Shown here in pieces: positions 9,394 through 18,983 of a DNA stretch of 64,000 nucleotides. Under the pieces are notes generated by a model that did not search any database, was not told the origin of the DNA, and was given only the letters and a program-made list of their open reading frames with translations. Positions within the stretch are counted from its first letter, which is position 1, and each line of letters opens with the position of its first letter. The DNA lies in NCBI GenBank assembly GCA_016714795.1, contig JADKCA010000001.1, forward strand, positions 848,035 to 912,034. The letters run 5' to 3'. The translations under genes were made by a program, and so were the position numbers. Source of the stretch: Sphingomonadales bacterium. GTDB taxonomy: Bacteria > Pseudomonadota > Alphaproteobacteria > Sphingomonadales > Sphingomonadaceae.

Positions 9394-9903
9394 ATGCGTA
9401 TGATCCTGCCCCTTTTGCTCTTGATGTCCGCCACGCTTCCTGCCCATGCGGCATCCCCACCGGGCAGCGCTCTGATTGATTATGACGGCTATCTGAAGCT
9501 GAGCCGCGAGGTGCGGCCCTATCGCGCCAAGCGATTGCTGCCGCTCTCGGAGTTTCGCACACGCGCGGCGCAGAAGGGCGTGCTGCTGCTTGATGCGCGT
9601 TCGGCGCAGGCCTTTGCAGAAGGGCATATCTCAGGTGCCGTCAACCTGCCCTTCCCCGACTTTACGGCAGAGGCGCTGGCACGAGTGATCGGGCCGGACC
9701 GGGAGCGGCCCATCCTGATCTATTGCAACAATAATTTCTCCGACAATCGCCGTCCGGTCATCACCAAGGCACTGCCGCTGGCGCTCAACATCCAGACCTT
9801 CGTCAATCTGGTGGGCTATGGCTATAAGAATGTCTGGGAACTGGCCGATGTCGTCAGCATGGATGACCCCGCCACCGGCTGGGTTTCCACACTGACGCCA
9901 TGA
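9394..9903 (+). CDS. Periplasmic rhodanese-like domain protein
   Basis: A 169-residue protein with a signal peptide (RMILPLLLLMSATLPAHA, cleavage near residue 20) and a single rhodanese domain: VLLLDARSAQAFAEGHISGA and the active-site loop YCNNNF with the catalytic cysteine. Single-domain periplasmic rhodaneses carry sulfur or act in redox or stress responses; the partner is unknown. The 280 bases before it show no gene and presumably hold the promoters of this gene and the divergent helicase. Confidence 0.82.
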   Translation: MRMILPLLLLMSATLPAHAASPPGSALIDYDGYLKLSREVRPYRAKRLLPLSEFRTRAAQKGVLLLDARSAQAFAEGHISGAVNLPFPDFTAEALARVIGPDRERPILIYCNNNFSDNRRPVITKALPLALNIQTFVNLVGYGYKNVWELADVVSMDDPATGWVSTLTP

Positions 9904-9910
9904 AAGCGGC

Positions 9911-10390
9911 TCAGCGTCTGGCGACTTGCTGGGCGCAGCGCCCACCGGGCAGGCTCGTTTCGATGCGCAGGTCTTGCGCAAGGCCGGACAAATTGGCGTA
10001 GCTGCCATCGCCGGTGCGGGCGAAATCAATCACGCGCACGATCTGCTGGCAGGTCAACCCGTCTCCGCCGCCATAGCGGTTGGCGAGCGAAGTGACGTAA
10101 CGATCATAGCCATTAAGGCCCGAACCGGAGGCTGTGAAATAGGCCCGAAGCCGATCATTGGCGTGCGTCAACGCAGCGCGATTGGCGCGGATGAATCCGT
10201 TATAATGCGTGATGATGGCCTGGCTTTCGCCCCTGCAGCGCAAGGCCCCCACCATCAGCATGGTTTCCATATCGCGCACCGCGGCCGCATCCGCTGCGTC
10301 TTCGCTCCAGCATGTCGCTTGCGCCGTAGCCGGTACGAGTGCCGCGATGATAGCCAATGTGGCGCACAGCGCCTGCTTTGATCTGAACAT
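9911..10390 (-). CDS. Hypothetical secreted protein
   Basis: A 159-residue protein with a clear signal peptide (RSKQALCATLAIIAALVPATAQA) and four cysteines in the mature part (TCWSED, ALRCRGES, LTCQQI, GRCAQQ), which could form two disulfides in the periplasm. The mature part looks helical with no recognised domain. It converges on the rhodanese gene with seven bases between stops. Homologues appear, from memory, to be restricted to sphingomonads; no function is proposed. Confidence 0.65.
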   Translation of the reverse strand: MFRSKQALCATLAIIAALVPATAQATCWSEDAADAAAVRDMETMLMVGALRCRGESQAIITHYNGFIRANRAALTHANDRLRAYFTASGSGLNGYDRYVTSLANRYGGGDGLTCQQIVRVIDFARTGDGSYANLSGLAQDLRIETSLPGGRCAQQVARR

Positions 10391-10487
10391 TTACGCATCC
10401 CTTTTGCTTCCCTGTCACCCAAAGGCTCTAGAGACAGGGTTGCGCATGGTTGGGATGCGGTTAGGAGGAATCAACCAGCCCTTACCC

Positions 10488-11047
10488 TCAGGCGTGGCCG
10501 CTTTCCGGCGCAATGAGGCGCGGGTCGATGCCGGTCGTGCGGAACGCCGCCTCCCATCGCGAATGGGCCGGGCGGTCCAGCAGGTCAGCCATGTTCATGT
10601 CTGAAATATGCCAGCCATGCCTGTGCAGTTCATCATCCAGCTGGCCCGGCCCCCAACCGGCATAGCCCAGTGCAACCAGCCATTGCGATGGCCCGCCGGG
10701 CCGCCCCAGCACGCGCAGCGCATCCAGACTGGCAGACAAGGCCCAACGTCCGCGATATGGATGGTTCCCTGCCCGCCCCAATCGTCGCTGTGGAGCACAA
10801 AACCGCGTTGCGGCTCAACTGGTCCTCCATAATATAGCGGCACGTCGGGCACGCCTTTTGTGTCAATTTCGAACTGATCCAGCATTCCATGCAGCGTCGC
10901 ATCCGGCAGAGGGTGGCCGATGCCGATACCGAGCGCGCCCTCTTCATCGTGAGAGCAAATGGCTATCACGCTGTGTTCAAAGCGCGGATCACCAATCCCC
11001 GGCAGTGCGAGGAGAAACTGGCCAGTCAGGAATCGCGGCAGGTCCAT
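10488..11047 (-). CDS. yqgE: YqgE/AlgH family protein, frameshifted
   Basis: The N-terminal part is typical of the YqgE/AlgH family (UPF0301): FLTGQFLLALPGIGDPRFEH, VIAICSHDEEGALGIGI, and YYGGPVEP followed by GFVLHSDDW. Near 10747 the frame is lost; the expected remainder, SASLDALRVLGRPGGPSQW then ALGYAGWGPGQLDDEL, is in another frame and ends at 10488. Joined, the protein is about 186 residues, the normal family length. Its biochemical role is not settled. As with other breaks in this window, an indel error is likelier than true loss, since both halves are intact. Confidence 0.85.
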
Positions 11048-11184
11048 GTATCAAGGCTAGGATCAATCGGCCCGACACGCCAGTGCCCACGCCCCGCTTG
11101 CGGGAAGGGAAACGGGATCGCACCAAGCTTGACGCGACTCGCATTCCGCCCCTATGGGCAGCGCCTGCCCGATCAGTGGCATGT

Positions 11185-11262
11185 GGCGATCGTAGCTCAG
11201 TTGGTTAGAGCGCCGGTTTGTGGTACCGGAGGTCGCGGGTTCGGATCCCGTCGATCGCCCCA
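11185..11262 (+). tRNA. tRNA-His (anticodon GTG)
   Basis: Acceptor GCGATCG pairs with CGATCGC; the extra 5' G (G-1, at 11185) faces C73, the identity element of histidine tRNA. The anticodon stem CCGGT/ACCGG closes a loop with anticodon GTG. The D arm is GCTC..GAGC and the T arm CGGGT TCGGATC CCG. CCA is encoded at 11260-11262. Confidence 0.97.
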
Positions 11263-11291
11263 TTTTTCCCCATCTTGAAGGTGATTTGCCC

Positions 11292-12338
11292 ATGGCGGCC
11301 CTGTGGGACTTTCCCGATTTTGATGATCATGAAGATGTGCACCTGTTCCGCGATCCGGAAAGCGGGCTGACTGCCGTCATCGCGATTCATTCCACGCATC
11401 TCGGTCCGGCGGGCGGCGGTGTGCGCTTCTGGCATTATGCAGACAAGAATGCCGCCATCATCGATTCGCTGCGCCTGTCGCGCGGGATGAGTTACAAAAA
11501 TGCCATGGCTGGCCTTGCCATGGGCGGCGGCAAGGGCGTGATCCTCGCGGGCGCTGACAAGATCAAGTCGCCCGCGATCATTGCTGCGTTCGCGCGCTCC
11601 ATCGACCGGCTGGGCGGGCGCTATGTCACGGCGCAGGATGTGGGGATGAGCGCGCAGGACATGATTGATCTGCACGCAGTTACACCCTTCGTGTCCGGCC
11701 TTCCGCCCAAAGCGGGTGGCGCAGGTGGCGATCCCGGCCCGTCCACCGCAAAGGGCGTGTTTCTGGGCGTTCAGGCGGCGGCCAAGCGCGCGCTCGGCGC
11801 ATCGGACATGAAGGGCGTTCGTGTCGCGATTCAGGGTGTTGGCAGCGTCGGCGGTGGGCTTGCCCGGTATCTGGCGGAAGCCGGGGCGATTCTGACTCTC
11901 GCCGACGTGGATCAGGGCCGCGCCCGACACCTGGCCAAAAGTCTTGGCGCGGCGGTTGTAGATGCACACTGCATCATGACCGTCGAGGCGGATATTTTCA
12001 GCCCCTGCGCGCTGGGCGCCATCCTTGATGAAACCAGTATCGCGGACTTGCGTGTCAAAGCGGTGGCTGGCGGTGCCAATAACCAGCTCGCCCGGCCTGA
12101 CCATGGCCGCGAGCTGCAAGCGCGGGGCATTCTTTATGCGCCAGATTATGTGATCAATGCAGGCGGCATCATCAATGTGGCGACTGAATATCTCGGCGAT
12201 GGCGGCACAACCGAAGTGGACGCCAAAATTGCTGGAATCCCGTCGCGCCTATCGTCCATCTGGGATGAAAGCACTGCCACCGGCCTGCCACCGTCCGACG
12301 TGGCAGATCGCATGGCCCGCAGCTTGATCGGACGCTGA
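11292..12338 (+). CDS. Glu/Leu/Phe/Val dehydrogenase, leucine dehydrogenase type
   Basis: A 348-residue NAD-dependent amino acid dehydrogenase. It has the family lysines K69 (MSYKNAMAGL) and catalytic K81 in AMGGGKGVI, the glycine-rich THLGPAGGGVRFW, and a Rossmann domain with IQGVGSVGGGLARYLAEAG. Leucine/valine/phenylalanine dehydrogenases reversibly deaminate branched or aromatic amino acids. The short length matches leucine or phenylalanine dehydrogenases rather than glutamate dehydrogenase. The start ATG at 11292 has GAAGGTG before it and lies only 30 bases past the tRNA-His 3' end, so it may be co-transcribed with the tRNA. Exact substrate preference cannot be deduced. Confidence 0.88.
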   Translation: MAALWDFPDFDDHEDVHLFRDPESGLTAVIAIHSTHLGPAGGGVRFWHYADKNAAIIDSLRLSRGMSYKNAMAGLAMGGGKGVILAGADKIKSPAIIAAFARSIDRLGGRYVTAQDVGMSAQDMIDLHAVTPFVSGLPPKAGGAGGDPGPSTAKGVFLGVQAAAKRALGASDMKGVRVAIQGVGSVGGGLARYLAEAGAILTLADVDQGRARHLAKSLGAAVVDAHCIMTVEADIFSPCALGAILDETSIADLRVKAVAGGANNQLARPDHGRELQARGILYAPDYVINAGGIINVATEYLGDGGTTEVDAKIAGIPSRLSSIWDESTATGLPPSDVADRMARSLIGR

Positions 12339-12378
12339 GGGGGCTTGCCAACAGGCTGTGTCCGCGCGAAGATGCGCC

Positions 12379-12600
12379 ATGCGCAACACACTCTCCCTCA
12401 TCATCGGATTCATTGCCCTCATTTTGGTGATTGTGGCCTTCATCCCGCTCTTGGGATGGGCCAATTGGTTCATCATTCCGCTGGCGATTATCGGCCTCGC
12501 CTTCGGGGCCATGTCTGACAAGACGAGCGGCAGAAACCTCAATCTGGTGGTGATCGCAGCGGGGGCTGTTCGGCTGATGCTGGGCGGAGGTCTGCTCTAA
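12379..12600 (+). CDS. Small membrane protein with two or three hydrophobic segments
   Basis: A 73-residue protein of mostly hydrophobic residues: LSLIIGFIALILVIVAFIP, then NWFIIPLAIIGLAFGAM, a short polar loop (SDKTSGRN), and LNLVVIAAGAVRLMLGGG. It lies 40 bases after the dehydrogenase on the same strand. ATG 12379 is used since the polar start and first membrane segment follow it directly. It resembles short uncharacterised inner-membrane proteins; no function is proposed. Confidence 0.6.
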   Translation: MRNTLSLIIGFIALILVIVAFIPLLGWANWFIIPLAIIGLAFGAMSDKTSGRNLNLVVIAAGAVRLMLGGGLL

Positions 12601-12604
12601 TCCT

Positions 12605-12901
12605 TCAGACGGCGCGGTTTGCTGATCCACCCATCCCGAGCACCATGCGCAGCCGCGCCGGGCCGAGCGGATTGACAAACTCTGCGCTCAGAAACTCGTT
12701 CGCGTCTTCGCGGATTCGTGCCAGCACGTTGCCGGCCCCCGGCAGCCTCAGGCGAACGATTGCGCCCGGCTCCATATCGAACCGGGCATCGGCAACAAAG
12801 CCGGTTTCAGAAAGCGCGCGAATGACAATGTCCCGACCGTGAAATCCGGCCTGCGCGTGAGATTCGCCCGAACAGGACGCAAGGCGTGCACACAGATACA
12901 T
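12605..12901 (-). CDS. PilZ-like domain protein (degenerate), start uncertain
   Basis: The C-terminal 98 codons contain a pattern like a PilZ beta-barrel: GRDIVIRALSETGF, then MEPGAIVRLRLPGAG and a final SAEFVNPLGPARLRMVLG. PilZ domains bind cyclic-di-GMP through RxxxR and D/NxSxxG; here the second motif reads RALSETG and the arginine pair is not obvious, so binding is doubtful. The frame stays open to a GTG at 13087, but that upstream part does not look like PilZ. An ATG at 12936 in another frame would give MSGRKKQGVRLAM if one A were added to the run of A near 12918, so a further indel is possible. ATG 12901 is the conservative start. Confidence 0.55.
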   Translation of the reverse strand: MYLCARLASCSGESHAQAGFHGRDIVIRALSETGFVADARFDMEPGAIVRLRLPGAGNVLARIREDANEFLSAEFVNPLGPARLRMVLGMGGSANRAV

Positions 12902-13154
12902 GGCCAACCGCACTCCCTGTTTTTTCGACCCGACATTGAACGTGCGAATCGGTTGCGCCCAATCAAAGATGTTCAAATGTTCAAGTGATTCCAACGTCTG
13001 GTCAAGACTTATCCACAGGCGAGCAGCATTGATCGCACCGAAATGGCGTGTGATCGTCCTTAACGACAATCCGATTTGCTGCGTCACGGCCTGATCGCGT
13101 AAAGCAACCCTCAGTGTTCCGGCACCGAATCATAACGTCAGAAAGGGTTGCATC

Positions 13155-13556
13155 ATGGCTTGGGGTTCAAAATCAAACGATACGCACGAAGCGCCGCGCG
13201 GGAACAACGCCATGTCGTTTCTGGGCGGCGAAGTGGTCGTGCAGGGCAATATCACCGGCGGAGGCGATCTGCATATCGATGCCGAAATCAATGGTGACGT
13301 GATGGGCAAGACCATCATCATCGGCAATAACGGTATCGTGCGCGGCAACATTCAGGCCGCAAAGGCCACCATTGCCGGAACCGTGGAAGGCACGATTTCC
13401 GCCGAAACGCTGATTGTTGAAAAGACCGCACGGGTGCGGGGTGACCTGTCTTATGCCAATGTATCGGTGGAAAATGGCGCACTGGTCGAAGGCCGCCTGA
13501 CCCAGCAGGGCAAGGCTCATGCGGGCGAAGTGCAACTCGTCTCTGCGGCAGAATAG
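13155..13556 (+). CDS. Bactofilin (polymer-forming cytoskeletal protein)
   Basis: A 133-residue protein of the bactofilin (DUF583) family: a short polar N-terminus, then a right-handed beta-helix core made of repeats such as ITGGGDLHIDAEINGDV, IIGNNGIVRGNIQ and IAGTVEGTISAETL, and a polar C-terminal tail. Bactofilins self-assemble without nucleotides and organise cell-wall enzymes, stalks or polar structures. AAAGGG lies nine bases before the ATG. It is followed after two bases by an oxygenase gene, so the two are probably co-translated. Unlike many bactofilin loci there is no adjacent M23 peptidase. Confidence 0.9.
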   Translation: MAWGSKSNDTHEAPRGNNAMSFLGGEVVVQGNITGGGDLHIDAEINGDVMGKTIIIGNNGIVRGNIQAAKATIAGTVEGTISAETLIVEKTARVRGDLSYANVSVENGALVEGRLTQQGKAHAGEVQLVSAAE

Positions 13557-13558
13557 CA

Positions 13559-14518
13559 ATGACGGGCGATGCAAGCGAAATCGAAGGCGTCCCTGCCCTG
13601 TCGTTAGCAAGTGCGGCACTGGATGCACACGGGTTTTCACAGGCCTTGGGCGCGTCTTTCGAGCGCTATGGCTTTGCCGTCATTGTCGATCACGGCATTG
13701 ACGAGGCGCTGATCGCCAAGGGCTGGACCTTGACCGAGCAACTGTTTGCGCTGCCGGAAGAGGCCAAACGGGTCTATCACCGCGCAGACTTGGCCGGAGC
13801 GCGCGGCTATACGCCATTTGGCGTCGAGATTGCGAAGGACGCAGACAAGCACGATCTGAAGGAATTCTGGCACATCGGGCGCGACTTGCCGCCCGGCCAT
13901 CGCTTCAGAGATCATATGGCAGACAATGTCTGGCCCAATGAAGTCGCCGATTTCGAGGCCACGTTCAAATCGCTCTACACAGCCTTTGACCATGCTGGGA
14001 ACCGCCTGTTGTCTGCCATTGCCGACTATCTGCAATTGGGCTCAACCTGGTTTGACCCCGCTGTGAAGGATGGCAATTCGGTGATGCGTCTGCTGCATTA
14101 TCCGCCCATTCCAATAGATGCGGATGGCATTCGTGCGGGCGCGCATGGCGATATCAACCTGATCACGCTGTTGCTGGGCGCCGAAGAAGCGGGCCTGCAA
14201 TTGCTGACCAAGCGCGGCAACTGGCTACCCGTCTTCCCGCCCAAAGGGGCCATGGTCATCAATGTGGGAGACATGCTGGAGCGGCTGACAAACAATCGGC
14301 TGCCTTCCACAATCCACCGCGTGGTGAACCCGCCGCCCGAACGCCGACACATTCCGCGCTATTCAATGCCGTTCTTCCTGCATCTGGCGTCTGACTTCAT
14401 GATCGAGACGTTGCCGGGCTGCATCGATGACGCCCATCCGGACCTCTATCCGCAACCGATCACGGCAGACCAGTTCCTGACGCAGCGGCTGCGCGAAATC
14501 GGCCTGCTGAAGGGCTGA
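13559..14518 (+). CDS. 2-oxoglutarate/Fe(II) oxygenase, isopenicillin-N-synthase-like
   Basis: A 319-residue non-haem iron oxygenase. The iron ligands are H196 and D198 (GAHGDINLIT) and H253 (STIHRVVNP), and the 2-oxoglutarate or substrate site RxS appears in IPRYSMPFF. The N-terminal DIOX_N part (FSQALGASFERYGFAVIVDH) is complete. Family members hydroxylate or cyclise small molecules such as amino acids or plant-like secondary metabolites; this bacterial group is uncharacterised. It starts two bases after the bactofilin stop codon and ends two bases before the convergent peptidase stop. Confidence 0.85.
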   Translation: MTGDASEIEGVPALSLASAALDAHGFSQALGASFERYGFAVIVDHGIDEALIAKGWTLTEQLFALPEEAKRVYHRADLAGARGYTPFGVEIAKDADKHDLKEFWHIGRDLPPGHRFRDHMADNVWPNEVADFEATFKSLYTAFDHAGNRLLSAIADYLQLGSTWFDPAVKDGNSVMRLLHYPPIPIDADGIRAGAHGDINLITLLLGAEEAGLQLLTKRGNWLPVFPPKGAMVINVGDMLERLTNNRLPSTIHRVVNPPPERRHIPRYSMPFFLHLASDFMIETLPGCIDDAHPDLYPQPITADQFLTQRLREIGLLKG

Positions 14519-14520
14519 AC

Positions 14521-15906
14521 TCAGCTGCGGTAGCGGGATTTGAGGAAGGCCCAGGCAGCGCGCAGGCCCAGCGCCTCGCCACCCTTGGGGCGACCTGGCT
14601 TTGCAGCATTGCGCCACGCGAATGTATCCAGATGCATCCACGCCATGCCATCGGGCACAAAGCGGCGCAGGAACAGCGCGGCGGTGACGGCTCCGGCCAT
14701 CCCCCCTTCCCCGCTATTGACCATATCCGCAATGTCGGACTTGAGCATGTCATCATAGCCAGACCAGAGCGGCAGCTGCCACACAGGATCATGCTGGGCA
14801 AGTGCAGCGCCCTGAAATGCATGCCCCAGTTCATGGTCGTTGGCGAAGAGAGCGGGGAGATCGGGACCGAGGGCGACACGTGCTGCGCCGGTGAGCGTTG
14901 CAAAGTCCAGCATGAAATCCGGCTCGCATTCGGCAGCGCGCGTCAGCGCATCGGCGAGGATCAACCGCCCTTCGGCATCGGTATTGTCAATTTCTACGGA
15001 CAGCCCCTTGCGACTGCGCACAATATCGCCCGGACGCATCGCATTGCCCGAAATCGCGTTTTCCACTGCGGGAATGAGCAGATGCAGGCGAACCGGGAGA
15101 CCCGCGCCCATGATCAGCCGTGCCAGCGCCAGTGCGTGCGCCGCGCCCCCCATATCCTTCTTCATCTGGCGCATTCCAGACGCAGGCTTGATGTTGAGCC
15201 CGCCTGAATCAAAGATCACGCCTTTGCCGATGATCGCCAGACGCGGCGCATCCGGCTCTCCCCATTCGAGTTCGATCATGCGTGGGGCGTGGCTGCGGTC
15301 TGCCGCCCTACCCACGGCGTGAACCAGCGGAAAGCCGCTTTCCAGCGCGTCGCCGCGCGTCACCGTCAAACTTGCCCCAAAGGTCCGCGCCTGCCGCTCC
15401 ACCTCATGCTCCAGCGCGTCCGGCCCCAGATCGGAGGCGGGCACATTGACGAGATCACGCACGAGGGTTGTGGCTTCGGCCAGGCGCACCGTCTCAGCGA
15501 TGTCTGCCGCATCGGAGGTCAACAACACGCGCGCCGGCACGGGTTCGCCGTCTTTGCGATAGCGGGCGAAGCGATAATGCGCGAGCAGCCACCCCAGAGC
15601 TCCGGGCAGCGTGTTGCCCCCCAGCACGCGATAGGTGCCTTCGGGGAGTTGCACGCACAGCCCGGCCAGTTCCCACGGCCCGGTATCCTTGGCGGCACCC
15701 GCCACGACCGACCATTCTCCGCCTGACCCGTCGGGGAGGATCAGAACCTCCCCTGCGGCGGCAGAAAAGCGGTTGGCCTCTGCCAAAGATCGCACGGACG
15801 CGGGCTGGGCCGCCTTCCAATCATCAAATGCTGCTTTTTCAATGATCTGGATGGTGCGGGCGGGCTGGCCAAGATCGGGCTGAAGCAAGGGAGAATAGTC
15901 AAACAT
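14521..15906 (-). CDS. M17 leucyl aminopeptidase family protein
   Basis: A 461-residue cytosolic metallopeptidase. The C-terminal catalytic domain keeps the M17 signature NTDAEGRL (metal-binding D and E), the lysine/aspartate motif IGKGVIFDSGGLNIKP, and KKDMGGAA. The N-terminal domain is shorter than that of E. coli PepA, as in the PepB-like alphaproteobacterial group. M17 enzymes release N-terminal residues from peptides in protein turnover and need two zinc or manganese ions. ATG 15906 is preferred; the longer open frame adds an arginine-rich stretch unlike the family. Confidence 0.88.
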   Translation of the reverse strand: MFDYSPLLQPDLGQPARTIQIIEKAAFDDWKAAQPASVRSLAEANRFSAAAGEVLILPDGSGGEWSVVAGAAKDTGPWELAGLCVQLPEGTYRVLGGNTLPGALGWLLAHYRFARYRKDGEPVPARVLLTSDAADIAETVRLAEATTLVRDLVNVPASDLGPDALEHEVERQARTFGASLTVTRGDALESGFPLVHAVGRAADRSHAPRMIELEWGEPDAPRLAIIGKGVIFDSGGLNIKPASGMRQMKKDMGGAAHALALARLIMGAGLPVRLHLLIPAVENAISGNAMRPGDIVRSRKGLSVEIDNTDAEGRLILADALTRAAECEPDFMLDFATLTGAARVALGPDLPALFANDHELGHAFQGAALAQHDPVWQLPLWSGYDDMLKSDIADMVNSGEGGMAGAVTAALFLRRFVPDGMAWMHLDTFAWRNAAKPGRPKGGEALGLRAAWAFLKSRYRS

Positions 15907-15956
15907 GCGCCACCTTGTGCGCAAAGCAGCTCGCCTGTGCAATGGCTGACACAAAC

Positions 15957-15984
15957 AAAAAGGGCGGCCCCGAAGGACCGCCCC
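15957..15984 (-). terminator. Rho-independent terminator of the TonB-dependent receptor gene
   Basis: On the minus strand GGGCGGTCC pairs with GGCCGCCC around a TTCG-type loop and is followed by a T run. It lies 25 bases past the receptor stop codon and upstream of the next minus-strand gene's 5' end on the opposite side, so it ends receptor transcripts. Confidence 0.8.
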
Positions 15985-16008
15985 AATTGGTTCAGGCAGT
16001 GAGTTCGA

Positions 16009-18983
16009 TCAGAACTTCACCTTCACGCCCGCGCGGAACGCACGGCCAACGATGCCCGTGCCACCCTGCACAGCATTGTAAAGGTGCGCACCGTAGGTGA
16101 CGTGATCGATCGGAGGCATCCGGTCGAAGGCATTGAGCATGTTCATGTAGATCGTGAACTTGTCATTGACTTCGAGGCTGGCTGCCAGATCAAGCGTGAT
16201 GTAGCTCTTCACGCGGCACGGCGTGTAGCCCGAGGACAGGCCGCAGTCGCCAGCAACGCCACCCTGATCTTCAGCGGACAGGTCATAGCCGCCGAAATAG
16301 TTGGCTGTACCTGTCAGCGAGAAGGCACCAGCATCAAGCGTGTTCTGCCAGGCTGCCATGCCAACGCGGCGGTACCCGTGTAAGCGGTCAGGTTGTAGTT
16401 ACCGATGGTGCCTGCATAGCTTTCCTTGCCACCACTGGGGAACGTCGTGCTCAGTTCCATGATGTAGCTGGCTTCCGCCGTCGTGGTCCACTTGACCGGG
16501 CCGACATTGAACTTGCCGGTGGCCGAGAAGTCCAGACCTTCCGAACGCATGGTGTTAGCGTTCACAAAGCCCGACTGCACGAATGCAATGCGGGGAAGCA
16601 GCGTCGGATTGTTGATGTCCGCCGCATCCGGGATCACGGTGTAGCCAGCCGGGATCGGCTGACCGCTGTAATAGGCGTTGATAGCAACGGCCGTATCGGC
16701 AGTGGTGATCGCGTCGGTCTTCTTGATGTTGTAATAGTCGACCGTGAGCGCGATGTTGGACACCGGCTCAAACACGGCACCCAGCGTGATGTTGGTGCTC
16801 TTTTCAGGCTTCAGACCAGCCGTACCCAACGATGTCAGACCATAAGAGGTGCTGCGAACGTAGGTCGGGCAGGTCGAGAAGGTTGCCTTGGAGCAGCCAT
16901 AGGTCGCCAGATAGGAGTCCGTATAGATGCCAGCTGACGCCGTCACGAAGCCGGTGGTCGGCAGCGCGTTCGATTCCGCAAAGGACGGAATACGGAAGCC
17001 CTTGGACCAGGTACCGCGCAGCGTGATCTGTTCGATCGGCTTGAACTTCAGTCCGGCCTTCGGAGAGAAGGAGGACTGACCGCTCGAATAATGGTCATAA
17101 CGACCCGACAGGTTGATTTCGACCATGTCGATGATCGGCGCGTTGAGTTCGCCAAAGGTCGACCACACGGTACGCTTGCCCGAGGTGCCGAACGCGTTCA
17201 GGCGGAAATAGCGCTCCTTCGGACCCGAATAGTCGTCGTTCGCGCTGGGCGCATTGACGGATTCGCGACGGACCGAGCCACCAAGACCGAGCTGAAGCGG
17301 ACCACCGGGCAGTTCGGCCAGCGTGCCGCTTACGATGAACTGGGCCTGATACTGAGCCGACTTCGAATCGGTGATGTTCACCGGCGCGAGATAGTCACGA
17401 ACGGCCTGCGTGTTGGCCGACGGATTGACGAAGTTGTACGAGCCGTCTGCCACCACGTCCAGCAGGTGCTGGATGTAGACATAGCCAGCAGACGTGCGGC
17501 GCAGCTTGACCTGCATCGCCGTGAAGTCCGCAGTGTAGTTCCAACCGTCAAACAGGTCGCCCTTGACGCCGAAAGCAGCGCGATAGGCACGGTTGCGGGT
17601 CTGGTTGAATTCCTGAATGTCGGGAAGACGACCGAGAAGTCGACCGACCTGACCAGCCGCCGCGAACGGGTTGTTCGGGTTCAGCTTCTTGTCCGTCGCG
17701 GTGTCGCAGTTCACGCGCGCGGCGCAAACCCAGACGGGCAGAGTCAGAACGGTGTTGCCATAAACGCCCGACGTTGCCGACGTGCTGTAGCGCGGGAAGT
17801 TGATGCCGGCCGGTGCGTTGGCACGAATGGTAGCCAGATTGCCCGAATAGCCAACCTTGGTCTGCATATAGTTCAGCGCCAGATAGGCTTCGGTCGTGTC
17901 ACCCAGCTTGTAGGTAGCGCGGCCCGAAATGCCATAGCGATCAATTTCAGGATTGATCACGCCATAAAGGTTGGTGATGTCTTCCTGACAGACCGTGGTC
18001 GGTGCCAGCGCGCTCGACGCCAGCTCGGCGGCCGTCAGATTGTGGCTGGGCAGGCCGTTGCAGCCCGGCGTCAACTGAACATAACGACCCTGTGCCGTGG
18101 TGTTCGCCGCATTATAGGGGCGGATCACGAACGGCGACGCTTGCGCGAAACCGGCGGTGTCGAACGTGCCATCAGCTTCGAGGCCGTTCAGCACATCGTT
18201 CGGGCCGCAATGGCCTTCAAAGCAGATGTTGCGCTTGTCATCCGTGTTGTACGGATAGCCGCGGTCACGGTTGTAGAGCGCGGCGCTGTGATACTTGAAG
18301 CCGCTGACATAAGCGTTGAAGCCGTCTTCGTCGAGATCGCCAAAGCCAGCCGTTGCCGTGAGGCGGTGGTTGCCCGCGTCACCGCGCTGCGAGATGCCGG
18401 CTTCTGCACGAGCCGAGAAACCCTGGAACTGCTTCTTGGTGATGATGTTCACAACGCCCGCGATGGCGTCTGCACCGTAGGACGAAGACGCACCGTCGCG
18501 CAGCACTTCGACACGGTCGATGATGTCATCAGGAATGGTGTTGAGATCGACGAAGTTACGAGCACCGTCATCCGCCAGCGGATAATAGGCAGCGCGCATA
18601 CCGTCGAACAGCACCAGCGTGGACGAGGTGGAGAGACCGCGCAGCGAGATGGCCGATGCACCGGCACCGAACGCGCCGTTGGCGGTGAAGGAGTTGGTCA
18701 GCGCCGGGCCGTTATTGGCAGACAGCGTCTGGATCGATTCCTGAACCGTGTTCAGCGCGCGCTGATCAAGCGATTCAGCCGTGACGGTCGTGACCGGCGA
18801 AACGGTGTCGAGATCGGTGCGACGCAGAATCGAGCCGGTGACGACGATTTCGTCCTTGGCGGCTTCTTCATCATCAGCGGATTGAGCGAAAGCAGGCGCG
18901 GAGATCAGCGCCAGGCCAAGCACGGCAGAAGCCACGCTCGCACGAAGGACTGCACCCTTCGCAAGGTAAGTGGTGTTTTTCAC
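16009..18983 (-). CDS. TonB-dependent outer-membrane receptor, frameshifted near the C-terminus
   Basis: A protein of about 990 residues with signal peptide (VASAVLGLALISAPAFAQS), an N-terminal region with DEIVVTGSILRR, and a plug domain (SLRGLSTSSTLVLFDGMRAA and RVEVLRDGASSSYGADAI). A large 22-strand barrel follows. Such receptors import siderophores, sugars or oligopeptides using the TonB-ExbBD system; the ligand is unknown. The main frame fails near 16358; in another frame the expected tail resumes (WQNTLDAGAFSLTGTANYF) and ends in the typical ...GVKVKF. GTG 18983 is the start, with AAGGGA nine bases upstream. The break is probably a sequence error. Confidence 0.9.
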
